64,000 bases of DNA from the NCBI RefSeq assembly GCF_003986975.1, contig NZ_PIPO01000004.1, positions 62,001 to 126,000 of the forward strand, in the 5' to 3' direction. A model generated the notes under the pieces. That model made no database searches. It was given only the letters and a program-made list of their open reading frames with translations, and was not told the origin of the DNA. The DNA is from Aliidiomarina soli (GTDB taxonomy: Bacteria; Pseudomonadota; Gammaproteobacteria; Enterobacterales; Alteromonadaceae). The position numbers and the translations under genes were made by a program. Positions 30,563 to 41,091 of this stretch are shown in pieces. How positions within the stretch are numbered: the stretch's first letter is position 1; each line of letters opens with the position of its first letter.

Positions 30563-33500
30563 TTTCAAATACCTTTATCCGCCGCCCGGTCACAGCGGCG
30601 GTGTTGTCAATATTGATTGTTCTTGCCGGCCTGCTATCACTTCGTAACCTTCCTATTCAACAGTACCCGCAAATTGTTCCACCGCAGGTTGTGGTGAGCG
30701 CGACCTATTCAGGCGCGACCGCACAGGCGACTTCAGAAGCTGTCGCTGCGGCTCTCGAATTGTATATAAACGGCGTCGAAAACATGCTGTACATGACCTC
30801 ATCGGCAGACGACAGTGGCGCGGTCAGTATTCGTGTTGTATTTGAAGTCGGTACGGATGTGGACCAGGCGGCGATCGATGTCGATTCGGCGGTGCAGCGG
30901 GCAATGAGCCGCTTACCGGAAGAGGTGCAGCGTGGTGGCGTTCGGATTAGTAAAGAATCCGCCGCTATCCTGAAGATTGTTGCGATTACCTCGCCGGATG
31001 GCAGCCGTGATTCGTTGTTCTTGAATAACTACGCCACCCTTACCGTGCAGGATGAATTAAGCCGCGTGAATGGGGTTGCCTCAGCCACCTTTTTTGGCTC
31101 TAAAACCTATGCGATGCGGGTCTGGCTGCGGCCGGATCAACTGGCCAACTATGGGCTGGTGCCAAGTGATGTCAGTGCTGCTATCAACGAGCAAAATGCG
31201 ATGTTTGCCGCCGGTCGCTTTGGCGATGCGCCGAACCCGGAAAATCCGCAGGAACTGAGCCTGCCGATCGGCACTGAAGGCCGTTTTTCCTCGCCGGAAG
31301 ACTTTGAAAATGTGATTCTACGGGCTAATCCGGATGGCTCGGTGGTACGTCTGTCGGATGTCGCCCGAATTGAACTGGGGGCGTCGAACTACAACTTCGA
31401 TGCGATCCAGAATGGCGAAACCGTGGTGCCGATTGGGATAAACCTGCGCCCCGGTGCCAATGCCCTTGAAGTATCCGATGCAGTCGATGATGTGATGGAG
31501 CGAATGAGTCACAACTTCCCTGATGGGGTCGACTACAACATCGCCTTCGATACCACCGAATTCGTTAAAGTTTCTATTCAACAGGTGCTAATTACCCTAA
31601 TCCAGGCGCTATTGCTGGTGGTTGGGGTTATTTATCTGTTCCTGCAGCGCTGGCGTGCCACGCTAATTCCGCTGGTCGCCATTCCGGTTGCACTGATCGG
31701 CGCCTTCGCCGGAATGTTTGTCTTTGGTTTCAGTATTAACCTGCTGACGTTACTGGCAGTGGTCCTGGCGATTGGTATTGTGGTGGATGACGCCATCGTG
31801 GTGCTGGAAAACGTCGAGCGCCTGATGCGTGAAAAAGGATTGACCCCAAAAGAGGCTGCCCATGAAGCGATGGAAGAGGTCTCCGGCCCCATAGTGACCA
31901 TGGTTCTGGTGCTGGTGTCGGTGTTTATTCCGGTTGCCTTTTTGGGCGGCCTGGCTGGGGTTATGTACCAGCAGTTTGCGTTAACCATTGCAGTATCGGT
32001 GGTGTTGTCAGGTATCGTCGGTCTGACTCTGTCGCCGGCACTTTGTGCGCAGATCCTTAAGCAGGAAGAAGAACGTCCGCCGAAGTTACTACGTCACTTC
32101 AATGTGTTCTTTGACAAGGTTACGAAGCGCTATACCGATGGCGTGCGCTTTCTGCTCAAACGAACCGGGCTAGCGGTGTCTATTTTCATCGTTATGTCGG
32201 CGCTCGCCTACAGTATTTTCTCGCAGTTGCCGGGTGGTCTGGTACCGGATGAAGACCAGGGCTATATATTGGTCTCGCACCAACTTTCCGAAGGCGCGTC
32301 GCTGGAGCGTACCACCGAGTTTTCGATCGAGTGGAACGAACTGTTACGCAACGAAGAGATTGTTGACAGTGCGCTGACCTTTATTGGTTACGACATGGTC
32401 AACGGCAATACCCGGGCCAATGTTGGTGCCAGTTTCTTAACCCTGAAAGCCTGGGATGACCGTGACCTTGGCAAGGAAAGTAGCCAGCAGTTTGCACAGC
32501 ATATTAACCAGCTTGGCCAGGACTACCCTGAGGCGACCATTAACGCCTTTAATCCGCCGCCCATATCCGGCATCTCGACCACCGGGGGGATTGAAGCCTA
32601 TCTGGTGGTGTCGATGGAAGGCGACACCGACGAGCTGATGAATCGGGTTGAGCAATTGAGTAACTCCGCCAACCTGCGGCCGGAGTTGCAGGGCGTGCGT
32701 ACCACGCTGAATCTTGATGTGCCTCGTTATATCGCCGTGGTCGACCGGGAGCGGGCGAAATCAATGGGGGTCAATATTACTGATATTTTCTCTGCAATGA
32801 GCCGTGTGTATGGTCGCTCTTACGTTAATGATTTCAATTATCTGGGCCGTGCCTGGCGGGTTTATATGAGTGCGGAATCGTCCTATCGCGCGGGCCCGGA
32901 AGACTTAGCGACGACCTTTGTACGCTCCAGTGATGGTGAGATGGTGCCACTGAATGCCATTGTCCGCCTTGACCGGACCACCGGCCCCGATACTGTGCAT
33001 CGATACAATAACCGACCAGCGGCGCGAATTATTGGTGAGCCTGCTCCCGGGTACTCAACGGGTCAGGCGATCAACGCACTGCAAATGGTAGCGGATGACT
33101 TGTTTGATCCGCAGGCGGGCTATCAATTGTTCTGGACTGGGGCATCGCAACAGGAGCAAGCGAGTGGAGGTGCTGGCGCTGCGGCTTTCCTGTTTGGCAT
33201 TCTGATTGTGTTCCTGCTTTTGGCGGCGCAATATGAGCGCTGGACCTTGCCGCTGGTGGTGTTAACTGCGATTCCTTTTGCCGGTTTCGGGGCGGCCCTG
33301 GCGACCTGGGTGGCCGGCATGCAGAATAATATTTACTTTCAGGTTGGGATGCTGGTGTTGATTGGTCTGGCGGCGAAGAACGCGATTCTGATTACCGAAT
33401 TCGCTGTGCTCAACCGTAAACGCGGCATGAACGTCCGTGATGCCGCGCTGGAAGCCTGTCGTCAGCGTTTCCGCCCTATTCTGATGACCTCGCTGGCGTT

Positions 33501-33681
33501 CATTCTTGGCTCGTTGCCGCTGGCGGTCAGTTCAGGTGCCGGTGCGGCCGCACGTAACGCGGTGGGCGTCGGCGTAGTCGGTGGCATGCTATTGGCGACG
33601 TTCGTCTCGATTTTCTTTATTCCTGTTTTTTATCAGTGGATTGAGCAGCGTTTCGGCAAAGAGACAACGAACGAAAGCTAG
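30559..33681 (+). CDS. RND multidrug efflux transporter (AcrB type)
   Basis: The 1040-residue protein has the twelve-helix, two large periplasmic loop plan of HAE1 pumps. The proton-relay Asp pair is at about residues 410-411 in GIVVDDAIVVLENVER. The first helix begins FIRRPVTAAVLSI and the second half repeats the fold from about 540. It expels hydrophobic compounds using the proton gradient. Substrates cannot be predicted. It is translated together with the adaptor upstream and ends at a terminator at 33717. Confidence 0.95.
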   Translation: MISNTFIRRPVTAAVLSILIVLAGLLSLRNLPIQQYPQIVPPQVVVSATYSGATAQATSEAVAAALELYINGVENMLYMTSSADDSGAVSIRVVFEVGTDVDQAAIDVDSAVQRAMSRLPEEVQRGGVRISKESAAILKIVAITSPDGSRDSLFLNNYATLTVQDELSRVNGVASATFFGSKTYAMRVWLRPDQLANYGLVPSDVSAAINEQNAMFAAGRFGDAPNPENPQELSLPIGTEGRFSSPEDFENVILRANPDGSVVRLSDVARIELGASNYNFDAIQNGETVVPIGINLRPGANALEVSDAVDDVMERMSHNFPDGVDYNIAFDTTEFVKVSIQQVLITLIQALLLVVGVIYLFLQRWRATLIPLVAIPVALIGAFAGMFVFGFSINLLTLLAVVLAIGIVVDDAIVVLENVERLMREKGLTPKEAAHEAMEEVSGPIVTMVLVLVSVFIPVAFLGGLAGVMYQQFALTIAVSVVLSGIVGLTLSPALCAQILKQEEERPPKLLRHFNVFFDKVTKRYTDGVRFLLKRTGLAVSIFIVMSALAYSIFSQLPGGLVPDEDQGYILVSHQLSEGASLERTTEFSIEWNELLRNEEIVDSALTFIGYDMVNGNTRANVGASFLTLKAWDDRDLGKESSQQFAQHINQLGQDYPEATINAFNPPPISGISTTGGIEAYLVVSMEGDTDELMNRVEQLSNSANLRPELQGVRTTLNLDVPRYIAVVDRERAKSMGVNITDIFSAMSRVYGRSYVNDFNYLGRAWRVYMSAESSYRAGPEDLATTFVRSSDGEMVPLNAIVRLDRTTGPDTVHRYNNRPAARIIGEPAPGYSTGQAINALQMVADDLFDPQAGYQLFWTGASQQEQASGGAGAAAFLFGILIVFLLLAAQYERWTLPLVVLTAIPFAGFGAALATWVAGMQNNIYFQVGMLVLIGLAAKNAILITEFAVLNRKRGMNVRDAALEACRQRFRPILMTSLAFILGSLPLAVSSGAGAAARNAVGVGVVGGMLLATFVSIFFIPVFYQWIEQRFGKETTNES

Positions 33682-33716
33682 TGTCCTGAGGATAAAAGTT
33701 CGCTTGCAAGACTATA

Positions 33717-33754
33717 AGCCAGGTGCCATCTTGTTGGATGGGCCTGGCTTTTTT
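33717..33754 (+). terminator. Rho-independent terminator of the RND operon
   Basis: A 13-bp stem with one bulge (AGCCAGG arm pairing with CCTGGCT) and a T tract at 33749-33754 follows the transporter stop by 35 bases. Confidence 0.85.
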
Positions 33755-33789
33755 AATGGGCCATTCTGAGAGCAGATGGGGAACAGAGT

Positions 33790-34050
33790 ATGAAAAACGA
33801 ACTGGAAACGCGGCAGATTCTGAATGTGTACGAGAAAATTGTTGAACATGGCCAACGCAACGAGCTTGGTCATCAGCTGGAAGGTATTACCGCGTTCACC
33901 GACCATGACGGCTACACGGTCTATCTTGAAGGCCATAATACCAAGCTGCAAACCGGCTTTCACAATACCTACAATCTGGATTACAGTACTCAGCGCGATG
34001 CCGATTTATTTCTAAAAAAACTAAAATACATCGATCAGGAATACAATTAA
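33790..34050 (+). CDS. DUF3081-like small protein
   Basis: The 86-residue protein has no known function. It resembles DUF3081 proteins of marine gammaproteobacteria, with a conserved core LEGITAFTDHDGYTVYLEG and a HNTYNLDY segment. No signal peptide or membrane helix is seen. A GGGG ribosome site lies 11 bases upstream. It stands alone between a terminator and trhA. Confidence 0.65.
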   Translation: MKNELETRQILNVYEKIVEHGQRNELGHQLEGITAFTDHDGYTVYLEGHNTKLQTGFHNTYNLDYSTQRDADLFLKKLKYIDQEYN

Positions 34051-34131
34051 GCTAACACCTGTACGCTGAAACTTGGTAGCCTTGTGAGGCAATCTGATGA
34101 ACAGCATCAACAGGTAATAAAAGGAAGCAGT

Positions 34132-34779
34132 ATGAGTTCGGTTAAATATTCGATTGGTGAGGAAATCGCTCACTCGGTCTCACACGGCATTGGCGTCATT
34201 TTAAGTGCAGTCGGCTTAGGGTTTCTGATCTGGCTTTCCCTTGAGTATGGCAATCACTGGCATCTTATTAGCAGCATCGTTTACGGCGTCTCGCTGATAC
34301 TACTGTACAGTTCGTCGACCTTGTATCACGCTATTCCCCACCCAAAGGCGAAGCGTTTCTTCCAATTGCTTGATCATTCGATGATATTTGTTCTGATCGC
34401 AGGCACCTATACCCCCTTTGCTCTGGTCAGTCTGCACGGACCCTGGGGCTGGAGTCTGTTTGGTGTGGTCTGGGGGATTGCGATAGCGGGCATTCTACTG
34501 GAGACGTTAAAGAAAGAACGCATCAAGTGGTTATCACTTAGTTTATATCTTGGTCTGGGCTGGATGGCGGTTGTGGTGATTAAGCCCATGCTGGATATGG
34601 TACCTATGGTGGGGCTACTGTTCTTGCTTGCAGGTGGTTTAAGTTATTCGCTGGGGGTGATTTTTTACGTTCGCAAACAGATGTTATATCACCATGCGGT
34701 CTGGCACCTGTTTGTCCTGGCAGGAAGCGCCTTGCACTACTGTGCCGTGCTCTTTGGCGTGATACTGGTCGACGCATAA
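34132..34779 (+). CDS. trhA: TrhA/hemolysin III family membrane protein (PAQR)
   Basis: The 215-residue protein has seven membrane helices and the family motifs EEIAHSVSHGIG at the start, SSSTLYHAI and DHSMIFVLIAGTYTPF, and HHAVWHLFVLAGSALHY at the end, whose His residues likely bind a metal. The hemolysin name is historical; bacterial relatives affect membrane fluidity. The start at 34132 follows AAGGAA; an earlier in-frame start at 34084 lacks one. A strong bidirectional terminator separates it from typA. Confidence 0.9.
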   Translation: MSSVKYSIGEEIAHSVSHGIGVILSAVGLGFLIWLSLEYGNHWHLISSIVYGVSLILLYSSSTLYHAIPHPKAKRFFQLLDHSMIFVLIAGTYTPFALVSLHGPWGWSLFGVVWGIAIAGILLETLKKERIKWLSLSLYLGLGWMAVVVIKPMLDMVPMVGLLFLLAGGLSYSLGVIFYVRKQMLYHHAVWHLFVLAGSALHYCAVLFGVILVDA

Positions 34780-34804
34780 ACCAAGTTTTCGTCACTCATA
34801 AAAA

Positions 34805-34844
34805 AATGACCCGCCGTCAGTTATACAACTGACGGCGGGTCATT
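34805..34844. terminator. Bidirectional terminator between trhA and typA
   Basis: A perfect 18-bp stem (arms 34805-34822 and 34827-34844, 4-base loop) has an A run on its left and a T-rich stretch on its right, so it can end trhA (+) and typA (-) transcripts. Confidence 0.92.
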
Positions 34845-34859
34845 AGTTTTTATAGCGGG

Positions 34860-36701
34860 TTATTTACTTTCGCGGCCAGCGCGCTTGCGCTCGTTTTCGG
34901 TCAGCAACTTCTTGCGGACACGAATTGACTGCGGCGTAATTTCAACCAGCTCATCGTTGTCGATGAACTCAAGCGCCTGCTCAAGACTCAAGCGGATTGG
35001 CGGGCTAAGTACCTGCGCATCGTCCGTACCAGAGGCACGTACGTTAGTCAGCTGCTTACCTTTCAGACAGTTTACAGTGAGGTCGTTAGCGCGGTTATGA
35101 ATACCGATAACCTGACCTTCGTAGACTTCGTCACCGTGACCAGAGAACAAGCGGCCACGTTCCTGCAGGTTAAATAACGAATACGTCAGTGCTTTACCCT
35201 GAGCATTTGAAATCAGTACACCGTTAACGCGCTGACCGATACGGCCACCTTTATGCGGGCCATAATGATCAAACGAGTGGTAAACCAGACCAGTGCCTGA
35301 GGTTAAGCTCATGAACTCAGTCTGGAAGCCGATCAAACCACGGCTTGGTACCTGGAAGTCGATACGTACACGACCTTTGCCGTCTGGTTGCATGTTGGTC
35401 ATTTCAGCTTTACGCAGACCCAGTGCTTCCATTACCGAACCCTGATGCTGATCTTCGATATCTACAGTCAGGTTTTCGATAGGCTCAAGTTTAACGCCGT
35501 CTTCTTCTTTGACGATAACTTCAGGACGTGACACCGCAAGTTCGAAGCCTTCACGACGCATGTTCTCAATTAGAACACCCAGGTGAAGTTCACCACGGCC
35601 TGATACTTTGAATTTATCAGGGTTCGCTGTCTCTTCGACACGCAGGGCTACGTTGTGTTTCAGTTCCTGTTGCAAACGCTCGAGGATCTGACGCGAGGTA
35701 ACATACTTGCCTTCTTTACCGGCAAATGGTGACGTGTTGACCTGGAACGTCATGGTCACAGTTGGCTCGTCAACCGTCAGTGGCTTCATCACTTCAGCTT
35801 CACCGAGCGCACAGACGGTATCAGAAATACGCAGTTCGCCGAGACCAGTGATGGCACAAATGTCGCCTGCACCGGCTCCGTCTGACTCAATACGGTCAAG
35901 ACCCAGGTAACCAAATACTTTACCAACCTTACCGTTACGTGAGGTGCCGTCAGCGCTGACAATAGTCACTTGCTGGTTAAGCTTGATGCTGCCACGGGTT
36001 ACACGGCCGATGCCGATAACACCCATGTAGCTTGAGTAATCAAGCTGCGAGATTTGCATCTGCAATGGACCATCAGCATCTGCCGCTGGTGGAGATACCT
36101 TGTCAACAATTGCCTGGAACAACTGAGTCATGTCTTCAGTTGGATTCTCCAGCTCCATTGACGCCCAACCCTGTAATGCTGATGCGTATACAATCGGGAA
36201 GTCGAGCTGTTCGTCAGTAGCACCGAGGTTATCAAACAAATCAAATACCTGGTCGACTACCCAGTCAGGACGTGCGCCTGGACGGTCAACCTTGTTGATG
36301 ACAACGATCGGCTTAAGACCGTGCGAGAACGCTTTTTGGGTCACAAAACGCGTTTGCGGCATTGGGCCGTCAACCGCGTCGACCAGCAGCAGGACTGAAT
36401 CTGCCATTGACAGAACGCGCTCTACTTCACCACCAAAGTCGGCGTGACCCGGGGTGTCGAGAATATTAATGTGGTAATCATGCCAGTTAATGGCGGTGTT
36501 CTTAGCTAAAATGGTGATGCCCCGCTCTTTTTCGAGGTCATTTGAATCCATTATACGCTCTACTAACTCACCACGGCTTTCCAGAGTACCAGACTGCTGG
36601 AGCAACTTATCGACCAAAGTCGTCTTGCCGTGGTCAACGTGGGCGATGATAGCGATGTTACGTAACTTACTGATTTCTTTACCGTTTACTAAATCGGTCA
36701 T
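34860..36701 (-). CDS. typA: Ribosome-associated GTPase BipA/TypA
   Basis: The 613-residue translational GTPase has G1 ([15 protein letters not shown]), G3 ([15 protein letters not shown]) and G4 (NKVDRPGA), then the beta-barrel, two EF-G-like domains and the TypA-specific C-terminal domain. It helps 50S subunit assembly, above all in the cold and under stress. Length is close to E. coli (607). It is divergent from glnA across a 336-base regulatory gap, the same arrangement as in E. coli. Confidence 0.97.
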   Translation of the reverse strand: MTDLVNGKEISKLRNIAIIAHVDHGKTTLVDKLLQQSGTLESRGELVERIMDSNDLEKERGITILAKNTAINWHDYHINILDTPGHADFGGEVERVLSMADSVLLLVDAVDGPMPQTRFVTQKAFSHGLKPIVVINKVDRPGARPDWVVDQVFDLFDNLGATDEQLDFPIVYASALQGWASMELENPTEDMTQLFQAIVDKVSPPAADADGPLQMQISQLDYSSYMGVIGIGRVTRGSIKLNQQVTIVSADGTSRNGKVGKVFGYLGLDRIESDGAGAGDICAITGLGELRISDTVCALGEAEVMKPLTVDEPTVTMTFQVNTSPFAGKEGKYVTSRQILERLQQELKHNVALRVEETANPDKFKVSGRGELHLGVLIENMRREGFELAVSRPEVIVKEEDGVKLEPIENLTVDIEDQHQGSVMEALGLRKAEMTNMQPDGKGRVRIDFQVPSRGLIGFQTEFMSLTSGTGLVYHSFDHYGPHKGGRIGQRVNGVLISNAQGKALTYSLFNLQERGRLFSGHGDEVYEGQVIGIHNRANDLTVNCLKGKQLTNVRASGTDDAQVLSPPIRLSLEQALEFIDNDELVEITPQSIRVRKKLLTENERKRAGRESK

Positions 36702-36838
36702 AAAGTACTTCTTACATTGTGCCCCTGTCAGAACATAATGGTGTTCTTAAGCAGGCGAGCGGGTGAAAAACTGGTCGCAGATTATACAGGTAAGCGCGCT
36801 ACTTCTCTAAATTATTTTCTAACGTACACGAAAATGCA

Positions 36839-36876
36839 TGCACTATATTGGTGCGTTACTTGGTCTTATTTGGTGC
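36839..36876 (+). promoter_or_regulatory. NtrC-binding sites (enhancer) upstream of glnA
   Basis: GCACTATATTGGTGC at 36840-36854 is a near-perfect NtrC site (GCAC-N5-TGGTGC). A second, weaker site ends in TGGTGC at 36871-36876, with its centre about 22 bases further on, two helical turns. The rest of the 336-base gap holds the sigma-54 promoter and AT-rich sequence and no gene. Confidence 0.82.
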
Positions 36877-36952
36877 GTTCACTCCATTTCGAATCACAGA
36901 TGTGGCATTATTCTCTGAATAAGCTATTGTTCTCTAAGGAATTCTTAAAGTT

Positions 36953-36967
36953 GGTGCGAGGATTGCT
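36953..36967 (+). promoter_or_regulatory. Sigma-54 promoter of glnA
   Basis: TGGTGCGAGGATTGCT gives the GG (36953-36954) and GC (36965-36966) elements with exactly 10 bases between them, as sigma-54 needs. Transcription would start near 36978, about 60 bases before glnA. It lies about 100 bases from the NtrC sites. Confidence 0.8.
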
Positions 36968-37037
36968 TTAGTCATGCTAATGCACCAAGCTAAGTAATTG
37001 TTTAAAGAATACTTTTATAAACACCTGGAGGATCGGC

Positions 37038-38447
37038 ATGTCCGTTCAAGACGTTCTAAAGCAAATTGAAAAGCAGGAAATTAAATTCGTAGATCTGCGC
37101 TTTACTGACACCAAAGGTAAAGAGCAACACGTTACTATCCCGGCCGCCTTGGTGGATGAGGACTTCTTTGAAGAAGGTAAAATGTTCGACGGGTCGTCAA
37201 TTTCTGGGTGGAAAGGCATTAACGAGTCGGACATGGTACTGAAACCAGATCCAGAATCAGCGGTCATAGACCCGTTTTCTGACGCGCTGACGTTGAATGT
37301 TCGTTGCGACATTCTTGAACCTGACACCATGCAGGGCTACGACCGTGACCCACGTTCTATCGCCAAGCGTGCTGAAGAGTATCTTGCCTCAACTGGCCTG
37401 GCCGACACCGCGTTGTTTGGTCCTGAGCCTGAGTTTTTCATTTTCGATGACGTTCGTTTCCAGACCGACATGAGCGGCTCGTTTTATAAGATCGACTCAG
37501 AAGAAGCGAAATGGAATTCAGGTGCCGATTATGCTGAAGGCAACCTGGCTCACCGCCCTGGCGTTAAAGGCGGTTACTTCCCGGTACCACCGGTCGACTC
37601 GTCGCATGATATTCGCAGCCTGATGTGCGAAACCATGGAAGAAATGGGTCTTGTGGTTGAGGCGCATCACCATGAAGTAGCGACAGCGGGACAGAACGAA
37701 GTGGCGACCCGCTTCAACACGCTGACCAAGAAAGCCGATGAGATGCAAATCTTTAAGTATGTGGTGCACAACGTGTCACATGCATATGGCAAGACAGCGA
37801 CCTTCATGCCAAAACCTATCGTAGGCGATAACGGTTCAGGTATGCACGTGCATATGTCGCTAGGCAAAGACGGTAAGAACCTGTTCGCCGGTGACAAGTA
37901 CGGCGGATTGTCTGAACTGGCACTGTATTTCATTGGCGGTATTATCAAGCACGCCAAAGCATTGAATGCGTTTACCAACCCGTCGACCAACTCGTACAAG
38001 CGTCTGGTCCCGGGCTATGAAGCGCCAGTTATGCTGGCTTATTCCGCGCGTAACCGTTCGGCATCGATTCGTATTCCTGTGGTACCAAATGCCAAAGGAC
38101 GCCGGATCGAAGCACGTTTCCCTGATCCAACCGCAAACCCTTACCTGGCGTTTGCTGCGTTGATGATGGCGGGCCTGGATGGGATCCAGAACAAGATCCA
38201 CCCTGGCGATGCAATGGATAAAGACCTGTATGACCTGCCAGCCGAAGAAGCTGCCGAAATTCCAAAGGTAGCGACGTCGCTGGAAGAAGCATTGCAGGAA
38301 CTGGATAAAGACCGTTCGTTCCTGACTGTGGGTGGCGTATTTACCGACAGTATGCTGGATGCGTATGTAGATCTTAAGCAGCAGGAAGTGGAAACCTTGA
38401 ATAAAACCACTCATCCGGTCGAGTTTGATATGTACTACAGCCTGTAA
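37038..38447 (+). CDS. glnA: Glutamine synthetase type I
   Basis: The 469-residue enzyme forms glutamine from glutamate, ammonia and ATP as a dodecamer. It has the same length as E. coli GlnA. The start [12 protein letters not shown], the substrate segment [15 protein letters not shown] and the adenylylation site Tyr398 in LYDLPAEE are present, so control by GlnE is expected. GGAGG lies 7 bases before the start. It heads a nitrogen regulation cluster with glnL and glnG and ends at a terminator. Confidence 0.98.
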   Translation: MSVQDVLKQIEKQEIKFVDLRFTDTKGKEQHVTIPAALVDEDFFEEGKMFDGSSISGWKGINESDMVLKPDPESAVIDPFSDALTLNVRCDILEPDTMQGYDRDPRSIAKRAEEYLASTGLADTALFGPEPEFFIFDDVRFQTDMSGSFYKIDSEEAKWNSGADYAEGNLAHRPGVKGGYFPVPPVDSSHDIRSLMCETMEEMGLVVEAHHHEVATAGQNEVATRFNTLTKKADEMQIFKYVVHNVSHAYGKTATFMPKPIVGDNGSGMHVHMSLGKDGKNLFAGDKYGGLSELALYFIGGIIKHAKALNAFTNPSTNSYKRLVPGYEAPVMLAYSARNRSASIRIPVVPNAKGRRIEARFPDPTANPYLAFAALMMAGLDGIQNKIHPGDAMDKDLYDLPAEEAAEIPKVATSLEEALQELDKDRSFLTVGGVFTDSMLDAYVDLKQQEVETLNKTTHPVEFDMYYSL

Positions 38448-38466
38448 TTACCAGTCTGTAACAGAG

Positions 38467-38504
38467 AAAACCGGCCTGCACCCGCGTGTACGGCCGGTTT
38501 TTTT
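38467..38504 (+). terminator. Rho-independent terminator of glnA
   Basis: A 10-bp stem (AAAACCGGCC and its complement at 38492-38501) with a T tract follows glnA by 19 bases. It allows glnA to be expressed more than glnL-glnG. Confidence 0.88.
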
Positions 38505-38529
38505 GTCTGTGTTGCCTGCCAATGCAATT

Positions 38530-38546
38530 TGCACCAAAATAGTGCG
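38530..38546 (+). promoter_or_regulatory. NtrC-binding site upstream of glnL
   Basis: GCACCAAAATAGTGC at 38531-38545 matches the NtrC consensus with one mismatch. A similar site lies at the E. coli glnL promoter, where NtrC represses it. It lies 33 bases upstream of the glnL start and suggests autoregulation. Confidence 0.7.
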
Positions 38547-38578
38547 CTTAAATCCGTGCAACCTGAATCAATGGATAA

Positions 38579-39697
38579 ATGACCGTTATGTCTGTGCAAC
38601 CTATCCTCGAACAACTGGTAACTGCAGTGGTTATTCTCGACCGACGTGGCCACATTCAGTTTGCCAACGCAGCGGCAGAGTCGTTGCTTGCGGGTAGTTC
38701 ACGACGCTTGCAGGGCGCGCCATTGGAGAGCCTGTTACGATACAGCAGTCTCGAATTCCAGTTACTCCATGATGCGATGGCAAATCAACAAAGCCTGTCT
38801 GATTCCGATGTAGTCTGGGTGCTGCATGATGGCAAGCAAATGACCGTTGAGTTAGTGGTTTCGCCCTGCACGCTCGACAATGGTGCAGGCGGTCAGTTGC
38901 TGGAACTGCGCCAGGTCGATCTTATCCGGCGCCTGAATCAGGAGCAGGTGCAACAGCACCAGCTGGCCGCCGCTCAGCAACTCATCCGCGGGCTGGCACA
39001 TGAAATCAAGAACCCGTTAGGGGGCATTCGTGGCGCTGCCCAGTTGTTGAGTCTGAAGCTGAGGGAGCCGGGCCTGGAGGACTACACCTCACTGATTATC
39101 AAGCAGTCGGACCGACTACGGGAATTAGTCGACCGTTTGCTGGGGCCGAACCAGCCGGGGCAACGGGAGGAAACCAATGTCCACCAACTGATCGAGCAAG
39201 TGATCCAGGTGGTGGAGTTGGACAAACCTGAAGAGGTTAAGCTGACCAAGGATTATGATCCCAGTTTACCGCCCATCGCGGTGGTTGAGCATCAAATCGA
39301 GCAGGTGCTGCTGAATATCGTTAAAAATGCGGTGTACGCAGTCGGGTCGCAAGGTGAGGTCAGTGTAAGAACCCGCATAGCGCATCAGGAGACCATTTAT
39401 GGCAAACGGTATCGCCAGTGTCTGCTCCTCGCGGTGACGGATACCGGGCCGGGAGTGCCAGCCGAATTAAAAGACACCTTGTTCTACCCGTTGGTGAGTG
39501 GGCGTGAGGGAGGCAGCGGACTTGGCTTGTCGATAGCACAGTCGCTGGTTCATCAGCATGCCGGCAAAATAGAAGTGTCGAGTCGCCCGGGACACACCGA
39601 ATTTTTAATCTACTTACCCTATCCTCAGCCGACAGATCCCGAAAACGGGCGCTTAGAAACTACTCACGTCGAAGGTATGCAGGAGAGCAACGCATGA
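38579..39697 (+). CDS. glnL: Nitrogen regulation sensor kinase/phosphatase NtrB
   Basis: The 372-residue protein has an N-terminal PAS domain (about 8-115), a HisKA H-box RGLAHEIKNPLGGIRGAAQLL near residues 139-159 and a HATPase domain ending in GGSGLGLSIAQSLV. With PII it sets the phosphorylation of NtrC according to glutamine. There is no membrane segment, as expected. The start could also be the ATG three codons later (38588); neither has a clear ribosome site. It overlaps glnG by four bases. Confidence 0.95.
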   Translation: MTVMSVQPILEQLVTAVVILDRRGHIQFANAAAESLLAGSSRRLQGAPLESLLRYSSLEFQLLHDAMANQQSLSDSDVVWVLHDGKQMTVELVVSPCTLDNGAGGQLLELRQVDLIRRLNQEQVQQHQLAAAQQLIRGLAHEIKNPLGGIRGAAQLLSLKLREPGLEDYTSLIIKQSDRLRELVDRLLGPNQPGQREETNVHQLIEQVIQVVELDKPEEVKLTKDYDPSLPPIAVVEHQIEQVLLNIVKNAVYAVGSQGEVSVRTRIAHQETIYGKRYRQCLLLAVTDTGPGVPAELKDTLFYPLVSGREGGSGLGLSIAQSLVHQHAGKIEVSSRPGHTEFLIYLPYPQPTDPENGRLETTHVEGMQESNA

Positions 39698-41091
39698 GTC
39701 AACAAATCTGGATTGTGGATGACGATGAGTCAATGCGCTGGGTGCTGGAGCGCGCCTTCGCCGACAACAACTGGCAGGTAAAAATGTTTGAAGGGGCCGA
39801 CTCGATGCTGGCGGCGTGCGAAAAATCAAGGCGCGACGGCAGTGGCCCGGACGTTGTGCTGACGGATGTACGCATGCCTGGCACCGATGGGATGGAGTTA
39901 TTGGCGCAACTGAAGGTGTCGGCACCGGATGTGCCGGTGTTGGTGATGACGGCACATTCGGATCTGGATAGTGCCGTGAGTGCCTTTAAAGGCGGTGCCT
40001 TCGAGTATCTGGCAAAACCATTCGATTTAGTTGAAGTATTGCAGGTTGCAGAGCGCGCCGTGCAGAAGCAACAGAAGCCCTCGCAAAAACGAATTCAGGC
40101 GCCCGCGAAGGACAAAGTGAGTGAAATTATCGGCGAAGCGCCTGCGATGCAGGAAGTATTTCGCGCCATTGGCCGACTGGCCAGCTCAAGTATCAGCGTC
40201 TTGCTCACCGGCGCCTCCGGCACTGGTAAAGAATTAGTCGCTCATGCGCTGCATAAACATAGCAGTCGCTCTGAGCAGCCTTTTGTCGCCCTCAATATGG
40301 CCGCAATTCCTGCAGAACTAATTGAGTCTGAACTATTCGGTCATGAAAAAGGCGCTTTTACCGGGGCCTTGCAAAAACGCTCGGGGCGCTTCCAGCAGGC
40401 CAATGGGGGCACCTTATTTCTGGACGAAATTGGTGACATGCCGCTGGCGGTCCAGACTCGTTTACTACGAGTTTTGGCGGAGGGACAATTTTACCCGGTT
40501 GGCAGCCATCAGTTGGTTAAGGTTGATGTGCGAATTATTGCTGCGACCCATCAGGACCTGCGTAAGGCCGTGCAGCAAGGGACTTTCCGCGAAGATCTTT
40601 ACCACCGTCTGAACGTTATCCATATCCGCTTACCGACGCTTTCGGAGCGGCGCGAAGATATTCCGACGCTGGCGCGGCACTTTCTGAAGCGGGCGGCGTC
40701 AGAACTTGGCACCGGGCCAAAAAATTTAACCCGGGAGGCGGCAATCGCGTTGCAGAACGCCCCCTGGCCGGGGAATGTCCGACAACTGGAAAACACCTGT
40801 CGCTGGCTCACTGTAATGGCACCGGGCGATGACATTCGCTTGCAGGATCTGCCTCCGGATCTGGATACCGATGTGCAACAGAAGCATACAACTGACTGGC
40901 AGTCAGCATTAGAGCAGGCCTTATCCGAGGCCTTTAACAACGAAAAAGACGGGGCTTTCCAGGACTTTGAACAGCGCTTTACCACGAGTGCGATAAAAAT
41001 AGCTCTAAAATCAACTGGCGGACATCGGCAGAAAGCGGCTAAACTTCTCGGTTGGGGACGTAACACCTTGAGCCGCAAACTGAATTCGTAA
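39694..41091 (+). CDS. glnG: Nitrogen regulation response regulator NtrC
   Basis: The 465-residue activator has a receiver domain (phosphorylated Asp58 in VLTDVRMPG), an AAA+ domain with Walker A GASGTGKELVA and the GAFTGA loop that contacts sigma-54, and a C-terminal Fis-type helix-turn-helix (GHRQKAAKLLGWGRNTLSRKL). It activates glnA from the NtrC sites upstream. The stop codon lies within the CpxR box of the next operon. Confidence 0.97.
   Translation: MSQQIWIVDDDESMRWVLERAFADNNWQVKMFEGADSMLAACEKSRRDGSGPDVVLTDVRMPGTDGMELLAQLKVSAPDVPVLVMTAHSDLDSAVSAFKGGAFEYLAKPFDLVEVLQVAERAVQKQQKPSQKRIQAPAKDKVSEIIGEAPAMQEVFRAIGRLASSSISVLLTGASGTGKELVAHALHKHSSRSEQPFVALNMAAIPAELIESELFGHEKGAFTGALQKRSGRFQQANGGTLFLDEIGDMPLAVQTRLLRVLAEGQFYPVGSHQLVKVDVRIIAATHQDLRKAVQQGTFREDLYHRLNVIHIRLPTLSERREDIPTLARHFLKRAASELGTGPKNLTREAAIALQNAPWPGNVRQLENTCRWLTVMAPGDDIRLQDLPPDLDTDVQQKHTTDWQSALEQALSEAFNNEKDGAFQDFEQRFTTSAIKIALKSTGGHRQKAAKLLGWGRNTLSRKLNS

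Noticed and set aside
34132-34779. Hemolysin toxin
   Set aside because: The hemolysin III name is historical; the protein is a seven-helix PAQR membrane protein of housekeeping type.
36702-37037. Glutamine riboswitch or small gene in the glnA leader
   Set aside because: No conserved stem or frame is seen; the NtrC and sigma-54 elements explain the gap.
37860-38414. A 184-codon frame antisense to glnA
   Set aside because: It is a shadow of a highly conserved gene; its product has no family features.
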